Position numbers and translations under genes: made by a program. The notes beneath the pieces were generated by a model, which was not told the origin of the DNA, did no database searches, and saw nothing but the letters and a program-made list of their open reading frames with translations. A stretch of 64,000 bases of DNA from assembly GCF_016785085.1 (NCBI RefSeq), contig NZ_JAENHO010000002.1, positions 620,001-684,000 of the forward strand. The letters are read 5' to 3'. Source of the stretch: Paractinoplanes lichenicola. GTDB lineage: Bacteria > Actinomycetota > Actinomycetes > Mycobacteriales > Micromonosporaceae. Of the stretch, positions 26,207 through 34,199 are shown in pieces. How positions within the stretch are numbered: the first letter of the stretch is position 1; the number at the start of each line of letters is the position of its first letter.

Positions 26207-26415
26207 AGCTTGTTCAGGCAGTACGTGTCGGTATTGCTCAGGGCGTCCTCGAGCGACCCCTCGGGATAGCGAAAAATCTGGATGTCGTAGCCGGCGCAGA
26301 CCGTGGGGCCGATCTCCTTGACGACGTGGGTCGGCTTGGGATCGCCGCCGCCTTTGCAGGGCAACTCCCCGAGGAACTTGTCGCCCTGCACCCGGACGCA
26401 GTCGCCGACGAGCAC
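26203..26415 (-). CDS. Cys-containing short protein, possibly an N-terminally truncated secreted domain
   Basis: The 70-residue frame starts at GTG 26415. It has VGDCVRVQGD, ELPCKGGGD, PTHVVKEIGPTVCAG and a final YCLNKL, giving four Cys. GDC...PC...HVV spacing is like the extracellular repeat in actinobacterial septum-formation (DUF4190-linked) proteins. No signal peptide or membrane helix precedes it. The frame upstream stays open for about 29 codons encoding a Gly/Pro-rich linker but has no good start before a stop. It may be a truncated remnant or a very short gene. Confidence 0.45.
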   Translation of the reverse strand: MLVGDCVRVQGDKFLGELPCKGGGDPKPTHVVKEIGPTVCAGYDIQIFRYPEGSLEDALSNTDTYCLNKL

Positions 26416-26558
26416 GCCTTGGCCGCCGCCGCCAGGGTCGCCCGGGTGGGGTGGTTTCAGGTTGCGGACGGTCCCGAGCGACCGCGCATAGAAGACACGC
26501 TATCTGTGGAGCGCCACCGCGCGGCCGGGGCGCGATCTTGTCAGTAGGGTGCGGCCTT

Positions 26559-27299
26559 ATGAAGGTGAGCGAGGAAGACGTACGGATCCCCGGGGCCGGA
26601 CACGAGATCCGGGCCAAGGTGCTGACTCCGGTCGGCGGCGGCAACCGGCCGGGGGTGGTGCTCTATTCCGACATCTTCCAGCTGACCGAGTCGACGCTGC
26701 GCACATGTCGCCGGCTGGCCGCGGCCGGGCTGATCGTCTGCGTGCCCGAGATCTATCCGCGCGGCGAGCTGGCCGGGGTGGCCCTCGAGTTCGACGACGC
26801 GGGCAAGCAGGCCGGGCTGGCCGGTGCCGCGTCGATGACGACCGCCGAGTTCGACGAGGATCGGGTGTCCGTCCTCGACTACTTTGCCGAGCGCCCCGAC
26901 GTCACCACCGTGCACGCCGCGGGTTACTGCCTGGGCGGGCATCTGGCCTTCCGGGCCGCGTTCGACGAGCGGGTCGCCTCCACCGTCTGCTTCTATCCGA
27001 CCGGCCTGCACAACGGCGCACTCGGCGCCGACCACTCCGACGCGCTGGCTCGCGCGGCCGACATCCGGGGCCAGCTGATGATCATCTTTGGGTCGCGGGA
27101 CCCGCACGTCCCCGCCGCCGCGCGCGCCCAGATCGTCTCCGCGCTCTACGAGGCGGGCCACGAGGATCTGGAACTGCACGTCTACGCCGGCGGGGAGCAC
27201 GCGTTCATGCGCGATGTCGGCCCCCGCTACGACCCCGAGCTCACCGACCGCGGGCTCGACGAGGCCGTCTCGTTCCTGCGCGGGCGCTCGCTTCAATAG
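26559..27299 (+). CDS. Dienelactone hydrolase family protein
   Basis: The 246-residue alpha/beta hydrolase has a Cys nucleophile (AGYCLGGHLAFRAA), an Asp in FGSRDPHVPAAAR and a His in GGEHAFMRD, the dienelactone hydrolase triad. The family cleaves lactones in aromatic degradation or other esters. TAGGGT ends 9 nt before ATG 26559 with no Shine-Dalgarno. Its 3' end overlaps the convergent prfH gene by 59 nt. Confidence 0.9.
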   Translation: MKVSEEDVRIPGAGHEIRAKVLTPVGGGNRPGVVLYSDIFQLTESTLRTCRRLAAAGLIVCVPEIYPRGELAGVALEFDDAGKQAGLAGAASMTTAEFDEDRVSVLDYFAERPDVTTVHAAGYCLGGHLAFRAAFDERVASTVCFYPTGLHNGALGADHSDALARAADIRGQLMIIFGSRDPHVPAAARAQIVSALYEAGHEDLELHVYAGGEHAFMRDVGPRYDPELTDRGLDEAVSFLRGRSLQ

Positions 27300-27882
27300 C
27301 CGGCCTCTCCGTCCGAGTCGGGTTTCCCCGTACGAGGTCGTCGTGCACCCGCCAGCGGGCGGTGATCGCCTCCCGCTCGGCGGCGGCGTCGCCCGACTCG
27401 AGGCGCTCGCGCAGCAGCCGCATCGCGAGCCGCCGGTTCAGGCTGAACTGCCGCTCGGTGTCGACCACGACGACCAGCCCGGACGGCCGGTGGGTGGCCC
27501 GGACGGCCGTGCTCGCCTTGTTGCGATGCTGGCCGCCCGGCCCGCCCGTGCGCGTGGCGACGACGTCCACGTCCGCCTCGTCGAACGTCGTGCGGGCCGC
27601 CTCCATCGAGCACGGCTGCGAGATGACGTACCAGTTCTTGCGGCCGGTCCCCGTACGGAAGGGGCTGGGGGCCTGCCAGCACAGCGTGCCCGTCCAGCCC
27701 TGCGCGAAATCGGCCGCGCCCTCGCCGTCGATCTCGACCACCACGGACCGTTGCATCTCCGTCTTACCGATCGTGAGACCGCCCGCGGCCGCCTCCGTTT
27801 CGAGCCGCCGGACGAGCTCGGCCAGCGCCCAGTCGCACTCCCGCGGCCCGCGCCCGGCCGAGATCAGCAGGTGCACGCTCAT
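27241..27882 (-). CDS. prfH: PrfH peptide chain release factor (RtcB-linked)
   Basis: The 213-residue protein keeps the class I release factor catalytic loop GGPGGQHRNKASTAVRATH (GGQ) but lacks the full codon-recognition domains, as in PrfH. The N-terminus (MSVHLLISAGRGPRECDWAL) is PrfH-specific. Its ATG shares a base with the rtcB TGA (TGATG), so the two are coupled. In E. coli, PrfH and RtcB2 act on ribosomes whose decoding-centre 16S rRNA has been cut by toxins: PrfH frees the stalled peptide and RtcB reseals the RNA. The same role is inferred here. The C-terminal tail is Arg-rich and runs into the convergent hydrolase gene. Confidence 0.92.
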   Translation of the reverse strand: MSVHLLISAGRGPRECDWALAELVRRLETEAAAGGLTIGKTEMQRSVVVEIDGEGAADFAQGWTGTLCWQAPSPFRTGTGRKNWYVISQPCSMEAARTTFDEADVDVVATRTGGPGGQHRNKASTAVRATHRPSGLVVVVDTERQFSLNRRLAMRLLRERLESGDAAAEREAITARWRVHDDLVRGNPTRTERPAIEASARAGTRRPRRARGR

Positions 27883-28931
27883 CAGCGGTCCCGCGTCTTG
27901 TAGGTGACCAGCGGGATCGTGACCGCGACGGGCGTGGCCAGCTCGTGCGCGACCAGGTCGCCGATCACCTGCTCGATGCGCTTGTAGGCCGTCGGCGCCT
28001 CCTCGAACAGCAGCTGCCGATCGCCGCAGACGACCAGCGACCCCACCGCCGTACGCCGGAGCTCGGTCACCGTGTGTTTGGCCTTGTTGCGCCGCAGCGC
28101 GTCGGAACGTGACATCTTGCGGCCGGCCCCGTGCGCGACCGAGAAGTTCGCCTCGGCCCCCGCATGCCCCGCGACCAGGTAGGACGGCGTGCCCCGGGTG
28201 CCCGCGACCAGCACGTCGTTGCCGATGCCCCGGGCCGCGCCCTTGCGGTGCAGGTAAAGACCGTCGCGCACCTCGACGAAGTTGTGACACTCGTCGACGA
28301 TCGGCTCGGCCGTGGCCGCCCCGAGCGCGTGCGCGACCCGCTCGGCCATGAGCCGCCGGTTCAGCGACCCCCACCGTACGGCTTGGTCGTGGGCCTCGAG
28401 ATAGGCGGCGGGATCGGCGGCCGGGCCCGCGCCGTGCACCTCGGTGTGCGCCCGCAGGATGCTCTCGCCCAGCCCGCGCGACCCGCTGTGCACGATCAGC
28501 ACCAGATCGCCCTTGCCGACGCGGCCCTCCTGCATGACCTCGTCGACCCGGGCCAGCTCGACGAAGTGGTTGCCGCGGCCGACCGTGCCCAGGCTCTCCG
28601 GGTGATCGGCGGGGATCTCGTCCGGCCACAACTCATCGTCGGGGGTCAGCGCCCGGTCGAGGTCGGGGAAACGGGCGGCCAGCCGTTCGAGGTTGGGCCG
28701 CTTGAGCTTGATGGGGAAGACGGCGATGCCGCAGCCGATGTCCGACCCCACGAGGAACGGATAGAGGACTGACGAAAGCATGGCGGCGCCGATCGGGGCG
28801 CCCTTGCCGGGGTGCAGGTCGGGCATGCCGGCGACGTGCCGCATGCCGTCGAGGGCGGCGACGCGGTGGCACTGGTCGACCGCGTCGGACTCGATCCAGC
28901 TTTGGGAAGAGGCGAAGACTCGCACAGACAA
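27882..28931 (-). CDS. rtcB: RtcB-type RNA ligase (short, PrfH-linked form)
   Basis: The 349-residue protein has the RtcB active site: GSDIGCG (C67 metal ligand), GRGNHFVEL (H122), VHSGSRGLGE (H148), DECHNFVE (H216) and the guanylylated histidine H267 in VAHGAGRKMSR. It joins 3'-phosphate or 2',3'-cyclic phosphate to 5'-OH RNA using GTP and Mn. It is shorter than tRNA-splicing RtcB (about 400-480 residues), as expected of the PrfH-linked form. The start is TTG 28931 or GTG 28925; GGAG lies 13-19 nt upstream. It is divergent from the SDR gene. Confidence 0.93.
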   Translation of the reverse strand: MSVRVFASSQSWIESDAVDQCHRVAALDGMRHVAGMPDLHPGKGAPIGAAMLSSVLYPFLVGSDIGCGIAVFPIKLKRPNLERLAARFPDLDRALTPDDELWPDEIPADHPESLGTVGRGNHFVELARVDEVMQEGRVGKGDLVLIVHSGSRGLGESILRAHTEVHGAGPAADPAAYLEAHDQAVRWGSLNRRLMAERVAHALGAATAEPIVDECHNFVEVRDGLYLHRKGAARGIGNDVLVAGTRGTPSYLVAGHAGAEANFSVAHGAGRKMSRSDALRRNKAKHTVTELRRTAVGSLVVCGDRQLLFEEAPTAYKRIEQVIGDLVAHELATPVAVTIPLVTYKTRDR

Positions 28932-29079
28932 GGCGGATGCTCCGGAGATGACGATGGGGCGGACACACCTCGAAAGAGGCGCCGAGGAAAGGCTGGGTTT
29001 GGTCCGTCAGTACGTCATGCCGGAATCGTCGCGAACCCTGAGCCGCGAGGCAACCGATTTACCGGACTAGGCTGACCGG

Positions 29080-30048
29080 ATGCGTCGAGTAGTGGTGATC
29101 GGGGCGACGGGACAGACCGGCAGCTATCTCGTGCCCCGGCTGGTGCACGCGGGCCACGAGGTGATCGCGGTCAGCCGCGGCGACCGCACGCCCCACCAGG
29201 AGCGCCCCGAGTGGCAGGCCGTGCAGCGGGTCACCGCCGACCGCCGCGCCGAGGACACCGCCGGCACGTTCGGCGAGCGGATCGCCGCCCTGCGCCCCGA
29301 CGCGGTGATCGACATGATCTGCTTTACGCCCGGCTCGGCCCGTCAGCTCGTCGAGGCGCTGCGCCCGGCCCGCCCGCTGCTGCTGCACTGCGGCAGCATC
29401 TGGGTGCACGGCCCGGCCCAGCGGGCGCCGCTGACCGAGGACGAACCGCGCACCCCGTACGGCGACTACGGCATCGGCAAGGCCGCGATCGAGGAACTGC
29501 TGCACCGCGAAACCCTCTCCGGCGGCGTCCCCAGCGTCGTGCTGCACCCCGGTCACATCAGCGGCCCCGGCCGCCGCGCCATCAACCCGGCCGGCAACAT
29601 GGACGCCGACGTGTGGCGCCGCCTGGCCGTGGGGGAGCCGGTCGCCCTGCCCGCGCTGGGCATGGGCATCCTCAACCACGTGCATGCCGACGACGTGGCC
29701 CAGGCCTTCCAACGCGCCCTGACCCGGCCCGCGGCCATCGGCTCCAGCTTCCACGTGGTCGCCGAACAAGCCATGACGTCCCGCGGCCTGGCCGCCGGCG
29801 TGGCCGCGTGGTTCGGCCGCACCCCGTCGCTGGACTTCGTCGACTGGCCCGAATTCGCCGAACGCGCGGGCAAGGAAAACGCCGACGTCACCCGCGAACA
29901 CATCGAACGCGGCATCGCGGCCAGCATCGACCGCGCCCGTACGATCCTCGGCTACGCCCCGCGCTACACCTCCCTGGAAGCCATGCACGGCAGCCTGCTG
30001 TGGATGGTCGCCCATAACCAGGCCGACGTGGGCGGCCAGCAGTTCTGA
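29080..30048 (+). CDS. NAD(P)-dependent epimerase/dehydratase (extended SDR)
   Basis: The 322-residue protein begins with the Rossmann motif VVVIGATGQTGSYL. It has YGDYGIGKAAIEELL (Tyr-x-x-x-Lys type) near 128-140, and HPGHISGPGRRAINP typical of sugar-nucleotide epimerase-like SDRs. TAGGCT ends exactly 7 nt before the ATG, a leaderless arrangement. The substrate is unknown. It stands alone between the rtcB-prfH pair and the MocA-XdhC pair. Confidence 0.88.
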   Translation: MRRVVVIGATGQTGSYLVPRLVHAGHEVIAVSRGDRTPHQERPEWQAVQRVTADRRAEDTAGTFGERIAALRPDAVIDMICFTPGSARQLVEALRPARPLLLHCGSIWVHGPAQRAPLTEDEPRTPYGDYGIGKAAIEELLHRETLSGGVPSVVLHPGHISGPGRRAINPAGNMDADVWRRLAVGEPVALPALGMGILNHVHADDVAQAFQRALTRPAAIGSSFHVVAEQAMTSRGLAAGVAAWFGRTPSLDFVDWPEFAERAGKENADVTREHIERGIAASIDRARTILGYAPRYTSLEAMHGSLLWMVAHNQADVGGQQF

Positions 30049-30235
30049 ACCCACGGCTCGGAGCCCGCCCCCCCCGCAGCCACCGAATGATGAGTCGCAG
30101 CGCCACCGGCGGCCTGCAGTTGTCACCGTCACCACCGCTACCGGCCACCCCCGCAACGCGTTTCGCCTCGGGAGTCGGAAATGTCGTTCGGGTCAGGGTC
30201 GGGATCATGGGCCCGCGGCGGACTAGGCTCGATCT

Positions 30236-30805
30236 ATGGCGTGGGTCACGGCCGGGCTGGTGCTCGCCGCTGGGGCGGGGCGACGCTACGGCATGCCCAA
30301 GGCCCTGATCCCCTATCCCGACAAGCTGCTGGTCGAGCGGGCCGCCGACACTCTCCGTGAGGCCGGCGCGTCACCGGCCGTCGTGGTGCTTGGAGCGGAA
30401 GCGCAGCGGGTAATCAATGCCGTGCCCGCCCTGCCCCGAGTCGTCATCAACCCCGACTGGTCCTCCGGCATGGGTTCGTCGCTGCGCGCCGGCCTGCAGG
30501 CCCTCGACGAGTCGGTCGACGCCGCGGTGATCGTGCTGGTCGACATGCCGGGCATCACCCCCGAGGCCGTACGCCGGGTGGTCGCCCACGCCGCCCCCGA
30601 CGCCCTGGTCATGGGCGGTTATCAGGGCCGGCGCGGGCATCCCGTCCTGCTGGGCCGCGACCATTGGCCGGGCGTCATCGAGTCCGCCGTCGGTGATCAG
30701 GGCGCCCGGGGCTATCTCAAGACCCACCCCGTACGGGTGGTGCCGGTCGACGACGTGGCCGACGATCTCGATCTCGACGTTCCGGAGCTGAACCCTCATG
30801 CGTGA
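30236..30805 (+). CDS. MobA/MocA-like nucleotidyltransferase
   Basis: The 189-residue protein has LVLAAGAGRRYGMPKALIPY, the nucleotide-binding signature of molybdenum-cofactor cytidylyl/guanylyltransferases. NPDWSSGMGSSLRAGL and VDMPGITPEAVRRVV follow in the usual order. It should attach CMP to the cofactor for xanthine-dehydrogenase-type enzymes. TAGGCT ends 7 nt before ATG. It overlaps the following xdhC-like gene by 8 nt, but no molybdenum hydroxylase gene lies nearby. Confidence 0.88.
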   Translation: MAWVTAGLVLAAGAGRRYGMPKALIPYPDKLLVERAADTLREAGASPAVVVLGAEAQRVINAVPALPRVVINPDWSSGMGSSLRAGLQALDESVDAAVIVLVDMPGITPEAVRRVVAHAAPDALVMGGYQGRRGHPVLLGRDHWPGVIESAVGDQGARGYLKTHPVRVVPVDDVADDLDLDVPELNPHA

Positions 30806-31895
30806 CGTGCTGGACAAGCTGCTGGACTGGTGGGAGGCCGGTGAGCCGGTGGGGCTGGCGACCGTCACGGCGACCTGGTCGAGCGCGCCCCGCCAGCCGG
30901 GCGCGGCCATGGTTGTCGGGCCCGGCGGCGAGGTTGTGGGCAGCGTCTCCGGCGGGTGTGTCGAGGGCGCGGTCTACGAGCAGTGCCTCGAGGCGATCGA
31001 GAGCGGCGAGGCCCGCACGGTCCGGTACGGCATCAGCGACGACGACGCGTTCGAGGTGGGCCTGACCTGCGGCGGCATCATCGAGCTGCTGATCGAGAGG
31101 GTCGACCGGCAGTCGTTCCCGCAGCTGCCCGAGCTGGCCGCGGCGATCGGGACAAGCCGGCCGGTTGCGCTGCTGACCCGGCTCGACGACGCGGCGCACC
31201 TGCTGGTCACCCCGGACGAGCGCACCGGCACGCTGGGCGGCGACCGGGTCGACGACGCCGTCACCGACGACGGGCGCGGGCTGCTGGCCGCGGGGCGTAC
31301 GGGTGTGCTCCACTACGGACCGTCGGGGGAGCGCCGGGGTGAGGGACTCTCCGTGCTGGTCGCCTCGTTCGCACCGCCGGCCCGGATGCTCGTCTTCGGC
31401 GCCACCGACCACGCCGCGGCGACCGCCCGGATCGGCTCGTTCCTGGGCTATCACGTGACCGTCTGCGACGCGCGGCCCGTCTTCGCGACCGCCCGGCGCT
31501 TCCCGTCGGCCGACGAGGTCGTCGTCGACTGGCCGCACCGTTATCTCAACGCCGAGGTCGAGGCGGGCCGGATCGACGAGCGGACCGTCCTCTGTGTGCT
31601 GACCCACGACCCCAAGTTCGACGTGCCGGTGCTGGAGGTCGCGCTGCGGCTGCCGGTCGCCTACGTCGGGGCGATGGGTTCGCGGCGCACGCACGACGAC
31701 CGCAACAAGCGCCTGCAGGAGGCCGGCCTCACCGACGACGACCTGGCCCGGCTGGCCTCCCCGGTCGGCCTCGACCTGGGCGCGCGCACCCCGGAGGAGA
31801 CCGCGGTCAGCATCGCCGCCGAGATCGTGGCCCTGCGCTGGGGCGGATCCGGCGCCCGGCTGACCGCGACCGCCGGGCGCATTCACCCCGAGTAG
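30798..31895 (+). CDS. XdhC/CoxI family maturation factor
   Basis: The 365-residue protein has the XdhC N-terminal domain (GLATVTATWSSAPRQPGAAM, SVSGGCVEGAVYEQC, CGGIIELLIERV) and a C-terminal Rossmann domain (MLVFGATDHAAATARIGSFL, AYVGAMGSRRTHDDR). XdhC proteins bind molybdopterin and insert the sulfurated cofactor into xanthine dehydrogenase or CO dehydrogenase-like enzymes. Overlap with the MocA-like gene indicates joint cofactor work; the client enzyme must lie elsewhere. Confidence 0.9.
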   Translation: MRDVLDKLLDWWEAGEPVGLATVTATWSSAPRQPGAAMVVGPGGEVVGSVSGGCVEGAVYEQCLEAIESGEARTVRYGISDDDAFEVGLTCGGIIELLIERVDRQSFPQLPELAAAIGTSRPVALLTRLDDAAHLLVTPDERTGTLGGDRVDDAVTDDGRGLLAAGRTGVLHYGPSGERRGEGLSVLVASFAPPARMLVFGATDHAAATARIGSFLGYHVTVCDARPVFATARRFPSADEVVVDWPHRYLNAEVEAGRIDERTVLCVLTHDPKFDVPVLEVALRLPVAYVGAMGSRRTHDDRNKRLQEAGLTDDDLARLASPVGLDLGARTPEETAVSIAAEIVALRWGGSGARLTATAGRIHPE

Positions 31896-32428
31896 GCGTA
31901 TTCCAGCAGCACCACACCCGCGACGAAAGCCTTCGCCCGTACGGGTTGCAGCCGCAGCTCGTGCTCCTCGAACAGCCGAATGCCGTGCCCCTGCACCACC
32001 GGATAGACGAAGAGCCGGTAAAGGTCCACCAACCCCGTCGGAACCAACGACCGTACGAGGGTCGTGCTCCCCGTGACGGTGATGTCCTTCCCGTCGGTGG
32101 CTTTCAGGGCCGCGATCTCCTCTTCCAGGGGCCCGCTCAGGATCGTCGTGTTCTGCCAGTCCGCCTTGTCCAGACTGCTCGACACCACGTATTTGGCCAC
32201 CTGGTCCAGATAGTCCGAGACCGGCCCCTGCTGATGCGGCCAGAAACCGGCGAATTCCTCGTACGTCACCCGGCCCAGCACCAGCGCGTCGGAGTCGGCA
32301 CTGTTCTGATTGTTGACGACGGTCAGTTCGTCGTCCGGCACCATCGGATCGAACCAGTCACCCATCGGCGAGATGAACCCGTCGAGGGTGATGTTCTCCG
32401 TCACCACGAGTCTGCGCATACTTTGCAT
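31883..32428 (-). CDS. Dihydrofolate reductase-like (RibD C-terminal) protein
   Basis: The 181-residue protein has TENITLDGFI, ALVLGRVTYEEFAGFWP, and TVTGSTTLVRSL with a VVQGHGIRLF end, the RibD_C/DHFR-like pattern. Such stand-alone genes are common in actinobacteria and their substrates are mostly unknown. ATG 32428 directly abuts the TAG of the upstream methyltransferase (TAGATG), so they are coupled; an in-frame ATG at 32419 is the alternative. Confidence 0.88.
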   Translation of the reverse strand: MQSMRRLVVTENITLDGFISPMGDWFDPMVPDDELTVVNNQNSADSDALVLGRVTYEEFAGFWPHQQGPVSDYLDQVAKYVVSSSLDKADWQNTTILSGPLEEEIAALKATDGKDITVTGSTTLVRSLVPTGLVDLYRLFVYPVVQGHGIRLFEEHELRLQPVRAKAFVAGVVLLEYAYSG

Positions 32429-33190
32429 CTACCCTCGTCGCGCTGTCCACAACGTCGCCGACCGCCGCAACACGAACCCGGGCCGCTCGACCATCTGCTC
32501 CAGCAGCCGGGCGTGCATCTCGGCCCGCCGGAACGCCGTCAGGTTGTCGATGAACCGCCCCGACCCGTGCGACCGGCTCCACCGCCAATAGGTCTCGCCG
32601 TCGGGCACCGGAATGGCGACCTCCAGGGTGGCCGCCGTGAGATCCTCGAGCCCCGGAAAGCCGTCCTCGAAATCGAAGTCGTTCCCCTGACGGCCGTGCC
32701 CGCTCTGCTGATAGCGGCGGTACTCCGCATACAACTCGACCAGCGGGTCGTCCCACGGATCCGGGCTGCCGTCCGCCCGCCCCGGAACGGTGAAGGCCAG
32801 CCGCCCGCCCGGCCGAGTCACCCGCAGCGCCTCCCGCAACGTCGCCTCGGGATCGGTCACGATATGAATCGCGAACCCGCACACGACAAGGTTGAAACTG
32901 TCATCGGGAAACCCGAGCCGGCTCACATCCATGACAGTCGCCGGCACCCCAGGATGAGCCGCCTGCAACAACGCAACCATCCGCGGCGCCGCATCCACGG
33001 CGGTGACATCCGCTCCCCGCGCGAGCAAAGCCTCGGTCAGCGCCCCGCGCCCCGCAGCCAGATCAAGCGCCCGTACGCCCACCGGCGGCGCGAGCTGCTC
33101 AACAGCAAGCCCGGCAAACCCCGAGAAGAACGGCAACACTTCGTCATAACGCTCCGCCACCCCATCGAAGTGGGCGATCACCGCATCCAT
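32429..33190 (-). CDS. Class I SAM-dependent methyltransferase
   Basis: The 253-residue protein has SAM motif I (ALDLAAGRGALTEALLARGA), the acidic residue VTAVDAAPRM, a VMDVSRLGFPDDSFNLVVCG motif II region and LREALRVTRPGGRLAFTVP (post III). This is the UbiE/Methyltransf_11 pattern. Target unknown. It is coupled to the DHFR-like gene. Upstream lies a 444-bp repeat-containing spacer with a DnaA-box pair. Confidence 0.87.
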   Translation of the reverse strand: MDAVIAHFDGVAERYDEVLPFFSGFAGLAVEQLAPPVGVRALDLAAGRGALTEALLARGADVTAVDAAPRMVALLQAAHPGVPATVMDVSRLGFPDDSFNLVVCGFAIHIVTDPEATLREALRVTRPGGRLAFTVPGRADGSPDPWDDPLVELYAEYRRYQQSGHGRQGNDFDFEDGFPGLEDLTAATLEVAIPVPDGETYWRWSRSHGSGRFIDNLTAFRRAEMHARLLEQMVERPGFVLRRSATLWTARRG

Positions 33191-33230
33191 CACCGCGCAA
33201 GCCTCGCACGCCCACCCACCGCCGCCGGAG

Positions 33231-33271
33231 TTATCCACAATCAGCCGGTTCCCGCACCCGCCTGTGGATAA
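33231..33271. promoter_or_regulatory. Inverted pair of DnaA-box-like sequences
   Basis: TTATCCACA (33231-33239) and TGTGGATAA (33263-33271) are perfect matches to the classical DnaA box, in opposite orientation and 32 bp apart start to start. They lie 40-80 bp upstream of the methyltransferase start. In a genome this GC-rich, exact A/T-rich 9-mers are not expected by chance. Protein binding is not proven. Confidence 0.5.
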
Positions 33272-33304
33272 CCACCCGTTCCCGTCACACCCCAGGCGTA
33301 AGGT

Positions 33305-33329
33305 CTGCCCTGCCCTGCCCTGCCCTGCC
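33305..33329. repeat. (CTGCC)5 microsatellite
   Basis: Five exact copies of CTGCC lie in the 33191-33634 spacer, followed by a G-rich run (GGGTGGGTGGGGG). It could vary in length by slippage. The rest of this 444-bp spacer holds the DnaA-box pair and the repeat at 33443; I see no supported gene in it. Confidence 0.85.
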
Positions 33330-33442
33330 CCGGGTGGGTGGGGGTTTGGGATGGCCGTACCGCGCGCGAACCCTACCCGGGATGGGTATGACGACGTGAT
33401 CACCGTGGCTTCGTCGTATCCGGAGCCGTCGGCAGCGCCGCG

Positions 33443-33503
33443 ACTCGGCAGCGCCGCAACTCGGGCAGCGCCGCACTCGGCAACGCCGCACTCGGCAACG
33501 CCA
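33443..33503. repeat. Tandem repeat of a 15-16-bp unit (ACTCGGCARCGCCGC)
   Basis: Four near-identical units follow each other, differing by single bases or one inserted G. The segment is 130-190 bp upstream of the NTF2-like gene and outside any convincing coding frame. Confidence 0.8.
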
Positions 33504-33634
33504 GTAATCCGCAACTCGACAGCCGTGATCCGCGACGAGGTCAAGCGGCGTCTACGGCGCCTAATGGTTGGCGGTGTGTTGGGGGCGGAGCTATCGTCGG
33601 CCGTCGCGTGCTGAGTGTCGTGTTTGGAGCTGCG

Positions 33635-34177
33635 ATGAGCTTGAGCGTTGAGGACCGGCTGGAGATTCACGAGGTGATCGCCCTGCACGGTCATCTGAGC
33701 GACGCCGGCGCCTACGAGCGGTTCAACGAGGTGTTCACCCCTGACCTGGAGGTCGACGCGAGTGCCCTGGGCCGCGCGCCGCTGCCGGCGTCGGACCCGT
33801 CCCGGCCGCGGCTCGACATCTATATCGCGGCTTCGCACCGCCTCGGCCCCGACGGCCCGATCGCCCATCACGTCACCAACGTCATCGTCCGCGCCGAGGG
33901 TGACGGCGCCCGGGCCTGGTCGAAGGGGTTCGCGTTGACCAAGGACGGCTCGTCGGCCAGCTTCACATACGAGGACAGGCTCGTCCGCACCCCGCTGGGC
34001 TGGCGCATCGCACACCGAACGGTCACACCCCGCCGAGAGGCCGGCCGCGGCGTCGAACCTGCCGCAAGCGGGTCGAAACCAGCAGGGTGGCCGAAACAAG
34101 CAGGCGGCCCGAAACAAGCAGGGTGGCAGGAACAAGCAGGGTGGCAGGAACAAGCAGGCGGGCCGAAACAAGGGTGA
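33635..34177 (+). CDS. SnoaL/NTF2-like protein with hexapeptide-repeat tail
   Basis: The 180-residue protein starts at ATG 33635 with GGAG upstream. Residues 1-145 form an NTF2-like cone domain (EDRLEIHEVIALHGHLSD, HHVTNVIVRAEGD, SFTYEDRLVRTPLGWRIAHR). Such domains are polyketide-cyclase-like enzymes or dehydratases. The last 33 residues are six-residue repeats rich in Gln, Gly, Trp and Lys. The tail is coded by exact 18-bp DNA repeats and is unusual for the family. Confidence 0.83.
   Translation: MSLSVEDRLEIHEVIALHGHLSDAGAYERFNEVFTPDLEVDASALGRAPLPASDPSRPRLDIYIAASHRLGPDGPIAHHVTNVIVRAEGDGARAWSKGFALTKDGSSASFTYEDRLVRTPLGWRIAHRTVTPRREAGRGVEPAASGSKPAGWPKQAGGPKQAGWQEQAGWQEQAGGPKQG
34075..34173. 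repeat. 18-bp tandem repeats coding the hexapeptide tail
   Basis: Five and a half units of GAAACAAGCAGGGTGGCC-like sequence, each in frame, encode KQAGWP/EQAGWQ variants at the end of the NTF2-like gene. Purine richness differs from surrounding DNA. Unit number could change without frameshift. Confidence 0.88.
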
Positions 34178-34199
34178 CAACGACGCCTACGCTGCGCCC

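Noticed and set aside
27883..28629. Upstream part of a 462-codon minus frame running through rtcB into prfH
   Set aside because: The segment over rtcB is an Arg/Gly-rich shadow of the RtcB frame. The PrfH protein starts at ATG 27882.
33264..33614. Possible 116-residue plus-strand protein in the repeat-rich spacer
   Set aside because: It is made of repeat-derived sequence with no ribosome site, codon pattern or domain, and overlaps the DnaA-box pair and microsatellite.
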